Positions 54,024 to 62,965 of a stretch of DNA of 64,000 nucleotides are shown here, piece after piece. Location: positions 1-64,000 of the forward strand of contig SWDT01000281.1 of NCBI GenBank assembly GCA_009193035.1, given 5' to 3'. Every line of letters starts with the position of its first letter. The first letter of the stretch is position 1. The position numbers and the translations under genes were made by a program. The notes under the pieces are model-generated. The model did not search any database and was not told where the DNA came from. It saw nothing but the letters and a program-made list of their open reading frames with translations. The DNA is from Halicephalobus mephisto. Its lineage: Eukaryota > Nematoda > Chromadorea > Rhabditida > Panagrolaimidae.

Positions 54024-57000
54024 TTAATATTCAAAAATCGCAGGTTTATGATGAATAGCAAAATTTTCAGCAATTTGAGACTGCAGCAAATGGTCCCAAA
54101 GCGATCTGACTTCGGAATTGAATTCTGGAGATTTCAAAGGTTTTCTAAAATTTAAAATTTAAAATTTTTAATTATTTCTAAAATTTAAATTTTTAACTAT
54201 TTTTTAAATTTAAAATTTTTAAATATTTCTAAAATTTAAAATTTTTAAAGATTTTTTAAATTTAAATTTTCAACTATTTCTAAAATTTAAATTTTTAAAG
54301 ATTTTTAGAATTTAAAATTTTTAAATATTTTTAAAATTAAAATTATACCGATAACGATGTTGTTTTTTCGTTGATGAATCGATCGACAACTTGGGAGAAG
54401 AAGTACCGTAAGCCAATAAAGTTGTTTTTTTATCGATATTGTACCGTAACGCCCGGTCTTGGAAGAACTTTTTGAATTCGTTTTTTTTGCGATACGAATT
54501 CTGAGATTCATTATTTTCTTTTTCTTCATGAATTTCGACAATCTAAAAATCACAATTATATTTTAAAAAAATAAAAATAATTTTGAATTTTTAATATTTT
54601 TAGAAATTCCGAATTTTAGATAATTTTGAAATTTTCAAAGTTTCTAGAAATTTCTAATTTGATAAATATAAAAAATAAAATTAAAAATTTTCACAAAAAT
54701 GGTCCCAAAACGAATTTCTAAAAATTTTAGTTTTAAATTATTTTAAAAAATTTTAATTTTAATTTTAATAATTATAAAAAATAAAAATTTTCACAAAAAC
54801 GATCCCAAAACGAATTTCTAAAAATTTTAGTTTTAAATTATTTTAAAAAATTTTAATTTTAATTTTAATAATTATAAAAAATAAAAATTTTCACAAAAAC
54901 GGTCCCAAAACGAATTTCTAAAAATTTTCAGTTTTAAATTATTTTAATTTTAATGATTTTAAAAAATAGGAAATTACCTCATCTGGTTCGTCACAAAACC
55001 GATCTCTGCAGTTCTCCATTTCATCCCGGCTTTCCGTGCTTAAATCACGTTGGAAAATGTCCAAAATTTCCGGTACTTTTTCGGGAGGAGATAACATGAC
55101 TCTTATTTTTATCTAAATACAATTTCCGTTTTTAGAATTAATGAAAAATTTAATCTTCTTACTGGTATTGACACAATCTTGAAAGTGTGGTCTTTAGTCA
55201 TGTAAGGTAATTCCTCGATGTCCTCGTACGGGAACAGCTCGAACAGTTTATCTTTCACATTTTGGGAAAGACTGATTAAATTGTTGCAATTTTCTAAAAA
55301 ATTAAAAAACAAATTTCTAAAAAATCTTTAAAAATAATTTTTCTAAAAAATTAAAAAATAATTTTTCTAAAAAATCTTTAAAAATAATTTTTTTTAAATT
55401 AAAAAATAACTTTTCTAAAAAAATTAAAAAACAAATTTCTAAAAAATCTTTAAAAATAATTTTTCTAAAAAATTAAAAAATAACTTTTCTAAAAAATCTT
55501 TAAAAATAATTTTTTTTAAATTAAAAAATAACTTTTCTAAAAAATTATAAAAAAATAAAAAATAACTTTTCTAAAGGAATATTATTAAAACATAAAAAAA
55601 TTAATTTTTTACAAAAATGTTTCGGGACGAATTTGAGGAAATTTTCAGAGACAAAAGTGGCCTAAAACTTTAACTTTATTCAATAGTGATTTCGTGATTA
55701 ATTTTTTTGATTCATATTATATCTAGAAACTTCTGAATCGGAATCACGTAGGATACATGGTCCCCTGTTCGTCTTCTAACTTTAGTGATTCCATAAAACT
55801 AAAGATGTTCGAAAATCATAACTCTACAGTACTCTGTCGAAAAAAATGACTGCGATTGTAATGAAAAATAAAATTAACAAATGCAAAATTAATAAAAATT
55901 AAATTCTAAAAAACTTACCAAAAGTGTTGTTTTTGGGATTCAGACGGATACAGCCTTTTTTGCTAGAAACAAACGGGAATCTGGCCCAGACGGGTTCAGA
56001 AGGCTCTGCTTCATCGACCTCCTGGATGTCCAACCCTTGGTCCTCCGGGGTGGTCGTGGAGTCGGGCCAGGGGGCTTCTGTGGTGTAACTGTCGAGATCC
56101 GAATCTTCTTCCGGAGGATGTCCTTCCTCCGATTCTCTGTTCGCTAAAGTAGTAGGAATCGGAGTAGTAGTAGTTTTTAAATTTTTAACTCTTTTGTGTT
56201 TTTGTTTTTCCGGTTTTACTGTAGTCGTCGGTTCTACAGTAATCTCCTCTGATTCTTCGCCTTCTGGAGCTTCTGTGAATCCTAATTCTTTTTCTTCTTC
56301 TTTTATTTCATTTTTAACAAAAGTAAGTTTTTTGATTTCTTTACTGTAATATTCACTCATGGTTTCGGCGAATCTCGACGAGAAATAATTCATCAACTTC
56401 TGCATGTCTCTTATCGTAATGGAACGAGAAGCAGATGCCCAGTATTTCTGTCTAGAATATTGTAATCTTCATTTTAGAGAAATTAAATTTGAAAAAATTT
56501 GTTTTTTGGTAAGTTTAAAAGTAAAAAAATGATTTTTATTAATTTAAATTTTTGAATTGGCGCGCAAAGGGAGAGAGGAAGGAGAAATAAGGAAAAGTGG
56601 TAAATTTGGCAAGTTGCTATCTAAAATAAACTTTTTTTCTCCACTCGCCCTGTCCTCTCTCTCCTTTCACTCTCTCTTCATTCACTTTGTCCTCTCTCGC
56701 TCTTTTTCTTTCTTCTTTTTTACCTAAATTTCCGAACTTTTTAGAAAGCCACAACTTTCATGTTTTATTTTTACAATATTTTTCTTATACAACATTCGAA
56801 ATCTCATACAAAGGGGTTGGAAATGGGAAAATCAATGAATATAATAAATTATTATCGGAATTAATTTTCTTAAATTGTAGAGTTTTCTAGAAATTTATAT
56901 CCAGATAATTTTTATAAAAATTTATTTCTGTTTTTTTGAAATTCTCGTGCAGAACGAGTGGAAGTACACAAACAATAAAACTGCAAAATCGATTCGTCTT

Positions 57001-58125
57001 TACTTTTTTTATCAAAGTTCTGGAATTTTCCACAAAATTGATTTTGGAGAAATTTCATAATACTCATTTTTACTTTTTGCATTTATGGTAATTTTAATTT
57101 AACTCACATTTTGTTCAATAAGACGTCCTTGAATCTGAATCTGAACTTCTCCATCCCGACGCCGTAGACGATGAATTCGTTAAAAGCGTGACGACAGGCG
57201 AATTTGACTATGTCCATTGTACCGTATACCTGCTTGTCGTACGTGAACTGCTGCTGACTCATGGAAATAAAATTATATTGAACGCCGCACTTTGCGAGTT
57301 CGTTTTTTATAAATTCTAAAGAAACCCAAGGTTTAAGATTCAGATGACCAATTAATCGGGAAATATTTTTTCCTTCAACATATTGCTGAAGCTGGGATAA
57401 AGGCAATATCCCTGCCTTGAAGAAACTGTCAGCATGGATGTCCCGAAAAGGAAGTTCCGTGAAAGGCCGAACTAGGTCCTCGATCCCTTTGTAGCTGAAT
57501 TCCTCTTTTAAAAATTGCTCTAAAATTTAAAATTTACAAAATTTATTTAAAAAATTTAAATTTCTAAAAATAAATTATTTTAAAATTTAAATTTCTAAAA
57601 ATAAATTATTTAAAAAATTTAAATTTCTAAAAATAAATTATTTAAAAAATTTAAATTTCTAAAAATAAATTATTTTAAAATTTTAATTTTTACGAAATTT
57701 ATAGGATAAATTATTCATAAATTTTCGAAATTATTCTGAAATTTTATTTTTATAAATATACGAAAATTTAAATTTAAAAGTAATTTATTTTGTAAAACTT
57801 TATAAAAAATATTGAAATTACTGCAGAAATTATAAAACAAATTATCTATTTTTGAACTACTGTAGAAGTTATAAAAAAATTATTTATTTTTGAATTACTG
57901 TAAAAGTTATAAAAAAATCATTTATTTTTAAATTACTGTAGAATTTATAAAAAAAAATCATTTATTTTTGAATTACTGTAAAAGTTATAAAAATATACCT
58001 AATAAATAGTCGTTTCTGAGTTGGAGCTTCAGAAGGACATCGATGTTGTTATTTGTCAACTGATTAGAATTTACAAAATTCCCAAAAACTAAAATTAAAG
58101 AAAAAATTCGAAATAAATTTATCAT
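54024..58125 (-). CDS. Secreted protein with Thr-rich linker (550 aa, seven exons), family unrecognised
   Basis: Exons: 58125-57999, 57519-57108, 56451-55919, 55293-55163, 55112-54978, 54542-54349, 54144-54024; every junction keeps frame. Exon 1 encodes a signal peptide (MINLFRIFSLILVFGNFVNS). Exons 2-3 form a first, mainly helical domain (GIEDLVRPFTELPF, FACRHAFNEFIVYGVGMEKF, LMNYFSSRFAETMSEYYSKE). A 120-residue Thr/Pro/Glu-rich, probably glycosylated linker follows (EPTTTVKPE, NLKTTTTPIPTT). A second domain with paired cysteines (CIRLNP, NCNNLI, ENCRDRFCDEPDE) and a Lys-rich C-terminus close it. No membrane segment near the C-terminus is seen. It shares its 5' region with the divergent PDI gene. 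The gene immediately downstream, on the same strand, encodes a membrane protein with a similar Cys module, so the two products may act together (inference). Confidence 0.75.
54175..54345. repeat. TTTAAAATTTTTAAATATTT array (last intron of the 550-aa gene)
   Basis: Imperfect tandem units of ATTTCTAAAATTTAAATTT. Confidence 0.8.
54660..54970. repeat. Three tandem units of about 112 bp
   Basis: Each carries TTTTCACAAAAACGGTCCCA, AAACGAATTTCTAAAAATTT and TTAATTTTAATAATTATAAA. Intron of the 550-aa gene. Confidence 0.85.
55295..55590. repeat. TTTCTAAAAAATCTTTAAAA array (intron)
   Basis: About seven units alternating AAAAATAATTTTTCTAAAAA and ATTAAAAAATAACTTTTC. Confidence 0.85.
56555..56745 (+). 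repeat. R1 element in intron 2 of the 550-aa gene
   Basis: TTGGCGCGCAAAGGGAGAGA, AAAAGTGGTAAATTTGGCAA, CTCCACTCGCCCTGTCCTCT, CTTTTTTACCTAAATTTCCG. Nearly the same as the copies at 44240, 51975 and 53180. Confidence 0.85.
57535..57990. repeat. Two AT arrays in intron 1 of the 550-aa gene
   Basis: First AATTTAAATTTCTAAAAATA (five units), then TTATAAAAAAATCATTTATT with TTTGAATTACTGTAAAAG (five units of about 60 bases). Confidence 0.8.
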
Positions 58126-58430
58126 TTTCGAAAAATTTCAAAGATTTGAATTTTTAAATTTCCTTAAATACCCAAAGGCAAAAATAAAAATAGAAATGAT
58201 GATCTAAGGTCAGTTTTTCCATTTTTCCTGCAGATCCAGCAAACAAAGCACCAACGGAAAAACCATATTTGGATTTTTATTCATGATTGAAATTCAAATA
58301 TTTGAATGAAAAATATTTTATTTCAATGATTATGTAATTGCAATTTTTGAGTCAAGAATGCAATTTTACTTTTCGTCAATGCCGAATGAAGTTGCAAAAA
58401 TAGCCAGTTTCTGTTTTGCTAAAATTAATA
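58126..58430. promoter_or_regulatory. Upstream region shared by divergent secretory genes
   Basis: Lies 5' of the 550-aa gene (minus) and on the far side of a minisatellite from the PDI gene (plus). 58190-58260 is GC-balanced with TTTTTCCATTTTTCCTGCAG. No coding frame. Confidence 0.35.
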
Positions 58431-58434
58431 GTTA

Positions 58435-58745
58435 AAGTTCAAAGTCGAAGTTGATCATCAAAGTTGGAATTCAAAATTGATAGTCAAAGTTGATCATCAA
58501 AGTCGGAATTCAAAGTTGATAGTCAAAGTTGGAATTCAAAGTTGATCATCAAAGTTGGAAGTCGAAACTGATAGTCAAAGTTTAAAGTCGAAGTTGATCA
58601 TCAAAGTCGAAATTCAAAGTTGATCATTAAAGTTCAACATCGAAGTTGATTACCAAAGTTGGAACTCAAAATTGATCATCAAAGTTCAAAATCAATATCG
58701 ATCATCAAAATTCGGCATCAAAGTCGATCATCGGATTTCAAAATT
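58435..58745. repeat. Minisatellite of AAGTTGATCATCAAAGTTGG type
   Basis: About 17 units of roughly 18-19 bases (AAAGTTGATCATCAAAGTTG, GAATTCAAAGTTGATAGTC) in imperfect tandem. Many units carry a TGATCA palindrome. Confidence 0.9.
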
Positions 58746-58754
58746 AAGATTTAA

Positions 58755-58925
58755 ATTTTTCGTGCTGAGATAATTCATGTTTTGATCCCAAAAGTCCATA
58801 TATCGAATTTTAGCTATCGATTTAGATAAGACAATTCTTTGAAATGGAAAAAATCTGTGAATGTTGTCTTAACGCGAAAAGTCCAAATTTTCACTCAAAA
58901 CTGACTGTCAACTTTAGTAAGAACG
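58755..58925 (+). repeat. Diverged foldback unit related to 29366-30045
   Basis: Arms TTTTTCGTGCTGAGATAATT and GTCTTAACGCGAAAAGTCCA face each other; ACTGTCAACTTTAGTAAGAA closes it, matching the GAAAGTTGAAGATCAG-type end of the 29.4-kb units. Confidence 0.5.
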
Positions 58926-58934
58926 GAACACGGG

Positions 58935-59152
58935 CCTCTGCAAACATCTCACTCGGACAATTGGACGTTTGCGTTTTTGTATAGAGACGCGGTCAATGCG
59001 TTTGGGCGGGCCACGGAAGTAGTCCGATGATTGAGAAACCTCAATTGGGGTCGATGAAAGGCATGGAGGAAACTGGTAACTCTGATTTGCTCATATAAAC
59101 ACTTTGGCAAAGTGTTCCAAGTGTTTGGCGAGATGTTCCGAAAATTCCCCAA
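58935..59152 (-). pseudogene. Possible relic of a reverse-transcriptase C-terminus
   Basis: The minus frame 59152-58949 reads GNFRNISPNTWNTLPKCLYE and then RVTSFLHAFHR. The pattern aromatic/Arg - W-N-[TS]-L-P - about ten residues - S-F/L-F is typical of the extreme C-terminus of LINE-type reverse transcriptases in animals. Only this end is present; no catalytic YxDD region is in the window. The match is short, so chance or an unrelated relic is possible. Confidence 0.3.
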
Positions 59153-59167
59153 AGAGCAACTTCAACG

Positions 59168-59176
59168 CGATATATA
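59168..59176 (+). promoter_or_regulatory. TATA-like box of the PDI gene
   Basis: GATATATAAAA about 60 bases upstream of the PDI start codon, followed by T-rich text and a TTTTTAG acceptor nine bases before the ATG. The acceptor means the mature 5' end is probably made by splicing. Confidence 0.35.
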
Positions 59177-59232
59177 AAATTCCTTTTTCGTTTATTTTCA
59201 TATTTTTTATTATTGATTTTTAGGTAATAAAG

Positions 59233-61316
59233 ATGATCACTCGGTTGGCGATTTCGTTGTTTTTGTTAGGAACGATTTGCCTAACGTTAGGAAAGGACAA
59301 GTTCGACAAGGAAGAGGGCGTCTACGTCCTGACGGATTCCAACTTTGACGATTTTCTTGCTGAAAATCCCACTGCCCTAGTTGAATTCTATGCTCCTTGG
59401 TGTGGACACTGTAAGAAGCTGACTCCAGAATACGAGAAAGCCGCGAAAGTCCTCAAAGATGTCCCTCTGGCGAAAGTCGATGCCACTGTCGAGACCGAAC
59501 TTGGAAAACGGTTTGAAATCAATGGTTTTCCTACTTTGAAGTTTTGGAAAGATGGTGAAAATCCAATTGAATATGATGGCGGTCGTGATTCTGATTGTAA
59601 GTTAATTTTTGCTTGGTTTGATGCCTTGACTCGCGCAAGCTGACGTGGACAAAGCATAAGAGGACTGCAAGTCAATATTTGCACTGTCCTTCGAGGTGCC
59701 CGTCGACCTGGTACCGACTGGTCGCGCGAGACTTTGCCAACTTTCAAAGTTTACTAATTTTGACGACTGATATAAAGGTACAAAAATCAATAATATATTT
59801 TTCAGCAATTGTTCAATGGATCAAGGAAAAAACAGATCCAAATTACAAACCACCTCCGGAAGAAGTCAAGGCACTTACAGTTGAAACATTTGATGAATTC
59901 ATCGGAGACAAACCCATCATGCTGGTAGAGTTCTATGCCCCATGGTGTGGACATTGCAAAAAACTCGCTCCAGAATACGAAAAAGCCGCCAAAAAACTGA
60001 AGGTAGAAATTTTCCATATATCATCTGTTGTAAAATCCCCAATTTAGGAGCACAAGATCCCTCTTGCCAAGGTTGATGCTACTGTAGAGAAGAAATTAGG
60101 CGATCAATTTGGCGTTTCTGGATATCCAACTCTCAAAATCCTCCGTTTTGGCCGTAGATTTGACTATAACGGTCCTCGTGATGCCGACGGAATCGTGAAA
60201 TACATGTTGGAGCAGGCCAAACCCGCAGCTAGGCAAATCAAAACTGTCAAAGAAGCTCAGAGATTGATGTTGAAGGATGACGTCACGATTATTGGATTCT
60301 TTGCGACCGAAGAATCAAAGACATATGAATCTTTCGCAGAAGCAGCGGAAATGACTCGTCCTGAATTCACTGCAATTGGATACACCACCGATCCTGATGT
60401 TATTAAACACTTCCGAGCCAAGCCCAATGACATTGTTCTCTTCTATCCTGAGATTTACCATTCCAAATTTGAATCGAAATCAAGAACTTACAGAAAAGAT
60501 GCCGCTACTGTAGAAGACATCTTGGCCTTCTGGCGCGATCATGCTGCTCCTCTTGTTGGACAAATGACAAGAAACAATGCTGCCACTAGATACACCAAAT
60601 ATCCGTTGGTTGTCGTCTACTACAATGTGGATTTCTCTCCTCAATACCGCGAAGGTACTCAGTATTGGAGAAACAAGGTCCTAGAAGTTGCTGCCAGATA
60701 TCGTGATCAGAAGTACAGATTTGCTATTGCTGATGAAGAGGAATTTTCGAAGGAATTGGCGGAAGTTGGGTTAGGAGATAGTGGACTTGAACATAATGTT
60801 CTTGTTTTTGGATTTGATGGAAAGAAATACCCCATGGATCCAGAGAAATTCGATGGCGAACTGGATGAGAACTTGGAAGCTTTTATGAAGTTGATCAATT
60901 CGGGCAAAGCTAAACCATATGTCAAATCTCAACCTGCTCCGAAAGAAGACAAAGGACCAGTTAAGACCTTGGTTGCTTCTAACTTTGCTAAAATTGTCAA
61001 CGATGAATCCAAAGATGTGTTAGTTGAGTTCTATGCCCCATGGTGTGGTCATTGTAAGCAGTTTGAACCTAAATATAAGCAACTAGCTGCTAAACTTAAA
61101 TCCGAACAACCGAATCTTGTTATTGCTAAATACGATGCTACAGCTAATGATGCTCCAGAGAACTTTAATGTTGAAGGATTTCCGACTATTTATTTTGCTC
61201 CCTCAGGCAAGAAATCTACCCCTATTAAATACTCTGGAAATCGTGACCTTAACGATTTGACTAAATTTATGAAGAAACATGCCGTCAAATCTTTCCAGAA
61301 GAAAGAAGAACTCTAA
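59233..61316 (+). CDS. Protein disulfide isomerase, ERp72/PDIA4 type (609 aa, three exons)
   Basis: Exons: 59233-59596, 59806-60002, 60048-61316, in frame. It catalyses formation and rearrangement of disulfides in the ER lumen. Signal peptide at residues 1-20. Three thioredoxin-like catalytic domains each carry APWCGHC: Cys57/Cys60, Cys169/Cys172 and Cys520/Cys523; partner cis-Pro loops are GFPT, GYPT and GFPT. Between the second and third lie two non-catalytic b-type domains ([13 protein letters not shown], then [13 protein letters not shown] and [14 protein letters not shown]). The C-terminus KKEEL is an ER-retrieval signal. Three active domains in the order a0-a-b-b'-a' define ERp72/PDIA4; the C. 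elegans counterpart is the single ERp72-like gene. The large last exon shows strong codon preference, suggesting high expression. Intron 1 contains an imperfect foldback (59617-59745). Confidence 0.95.
59617..59745. repeat. Imperfect foldback inside PDI intron 1
   Basis: Outer arms TTGACTCGCGCAAG and GGTCGCGCGAGACTTT are inverted complements with mismatches. An inner pair AGGACTGCAA / TTGCACTGTCCT also folds. GC content is well above the neighbouring intron text. Confidence 0.5.
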
Positions 61317-61872
61317 GAATTTTAAATATCTGTAATATGGATTTTTAGGAATTTTGATGGTATTTATTTGTTTTTATTTTTTAGTAAAATTGCATTTCAC
61401 TTCTGGGAACTCTTGTTATTGTTTTACGAGTATATTTCGATAAATGATTGATTTAAATGTTAAAGATCAAAGAACCGCCCTGTGGATACTTCCCGAATGA
61501 TCTCGATGCCGGAGGGAATGGAAATAAAAGCGGATAGGATTTGACTGGCCAAGGTTGTTGGTTAAACTACTTGGACGATTTGGAAAATATCCTAAAGCCA
61601 GATGTTAGTAGTTTAATTTTGATAAATATTTCTTGAATTAGTTATTTTTGATTTAATATTTTTTATAAAGATTTATTAGTTTTTTCGAAATTCAAATTTT
61701 TTAAAAATTTAGTTTTTTTTGAAAATAGATGTTTTTTAAATTTTTTAGAAGTAAACAATTTTTAGAATTTTTGTTTTTATTAAAGTTTATTTTTTTAGAA
61801 TTTGTTTTCATTGAAGTTTATTTTTTTAGAATTTTTTTTTTATTAAAGTTTATTTTTTTAGAATTTTAGAAA
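61317..61872. promoter_or_regulatory. Region between PDI and the small heat-shock gene
   Basis: 61380-61600 is GC-balanced and holds TTCCCGAA (61490-61497), a two-unit heat-shock-element match. The rest (61620-61870) is a tandem AT repeat of TTTATTTTTTTAGAATTTTT, ending in two possible acceptors just before the hsp start codon. Same-strand spacing of 556 bases leaves an operon with PDI possible but not shown. Confidence 0.4.
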
Positions 61873-62251
61873 ATGTCGATTGAAGTTGCCCACGACTGGA
61901 CTGCTGATCAATGGGATTGGCCTCTGCAACATAACGATGGAGTCGTCAAAGTCACCAATACTGTCGATAAATTTGAAGTTGGACTTGATGCTTCTTTTTT
62001 CACTCCAAAGGAAATCGAAGTAAGTTTTATTTTTATATAAAAGTTGAAAAATTACTGTATTATAGGTCAAAGTCAATGGAAACAACCTTGTTATCCACTT
62101 TCGTCACGAATTGAGAAACGATAATTATGGATCTGTTGCTCGCGAAATTTCACGTACTTACAAGCTCCCCAGTGACGTGGATCCGGCCACCTTGAAGTCC
62201 AACCTCAGCAGCCGTGGCGTTCTGACCATCACTGCTCAAAAGAAACACTGA
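61873..62251 (+). CDS. hsp-12.2: 12-kDa small heat-shock protein (alpha-crystallin family, 110 aa)
   Basis: Two exons: 61873-62019 and 62066-62251, phase 0. The product is almost a bare alpha-crystallin domain with very short ends, the hallmark of the nematode Hsp12 group. It reads WDWPLQHNDGVVKV, then KFEVGLDASFFTPKEIEVKV, VIHFRHELR, VAREISRTYKLPSDVDPATL and the closing RGVLTITAQKKH. The I-x-I/V tail used for oligomer assembly in larger small HSPs is absent, as expected for this group. C. elegans Hsp12 proteins form small oligomers, lack strong chaperone activity in vitro and are mostly developmentally rather than heat regulated. The match to hsp-12.2 over hsp-12.3 is by recall of the family pattern only, so the paralogue number is provisional. 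Cytosolic. Confidence 0.92.
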
Positions 62252-62660
62252 ATTTCCTCATTTTTAAATTTCTCCAAATTTAAAATTGAAGAAATTTAAA
62301 CTCGGAAAAAGTTAGAAATAATTACTATCCAATTTTAATGAGTACTATCGAAAGTAGGAAATGTACTCCAGGAAGTACTATTTTTTAAATCAAGTTTCTC
62401 ACCGATTAAATTCGGGAATTTCGGTTTTATTATGTATTGGTTTATATTATTGTGTTAGTGTAAAAATTAAAAGTTCTTACAAGTGTTTCAATGTTTTAGG
62501 ATTTTACAGAAAATTCCAAAATTTAGGTAAAACGAGCGAATTGGTTTCAATAATTTCTATTCCCTATTTTTGCAGTCCTTCGCTCTATAAGATAATTCAA
62601 GCATCGTATAAGGAAAATATTATTAAAAAAAATGAAAGTTGTGGTTTTCTAAAAAGTTCG
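62252..62660. other. 3' flank of the small heat-shock gene
   Basis: Non-repetitive, moderately AT-rich. A 102-codon plus frame at 62361-62669 has no recognised motif and no splice context. Nothing further supported. Confidence 0.35.
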
Positions 62661-62664
62661 GAAA

Positions 62665-62965
62665 TTTAGGTAAAAAAGAAGGAAAAGAGTGAGCGCGAGT
62701 GGAGAGAGAGGAAAAAATAAATAAAGAGTGAGAGAGAGAGAGTGGAAGGAGAGAAAGGACGGAGTGAGTAAAAGGAGAGAGAGGACAAAGGGAATGAAGA
62801 GAAAGAGAGAAAGGACAGGGCGAGTGAAGAGAAGAACGAGTAAAAGGAGAGAGAACAGGACGAATGAAAGGAAAGAAAGTCCATCATACCAAAAGATTGC
62901 CAGATTTGCTGCTTTTTCCATGTTTGTGTTCTTCTCTCCCTTTGCGCGCGAATTTAAAAATTCCA
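62665..62965 (-). repeat. R1 element, longest minus copy
   Basis: AATTTAGGTAAAAAAGAAGG, then several GAGAGAGAAAGGACAGGGCG-type subrepeats, TTGCCAGATTTGCTGCTTTT, and CCCTTTGCGCGCGAATTTAA. The GA tract is expanded to about 200 bases. Confidence 0.8.

Noticed and set aside
59388..59808. Minus-strand frames across PDI exon 1
   Set aside because: Shadow of the thioredoxin-domain exon.
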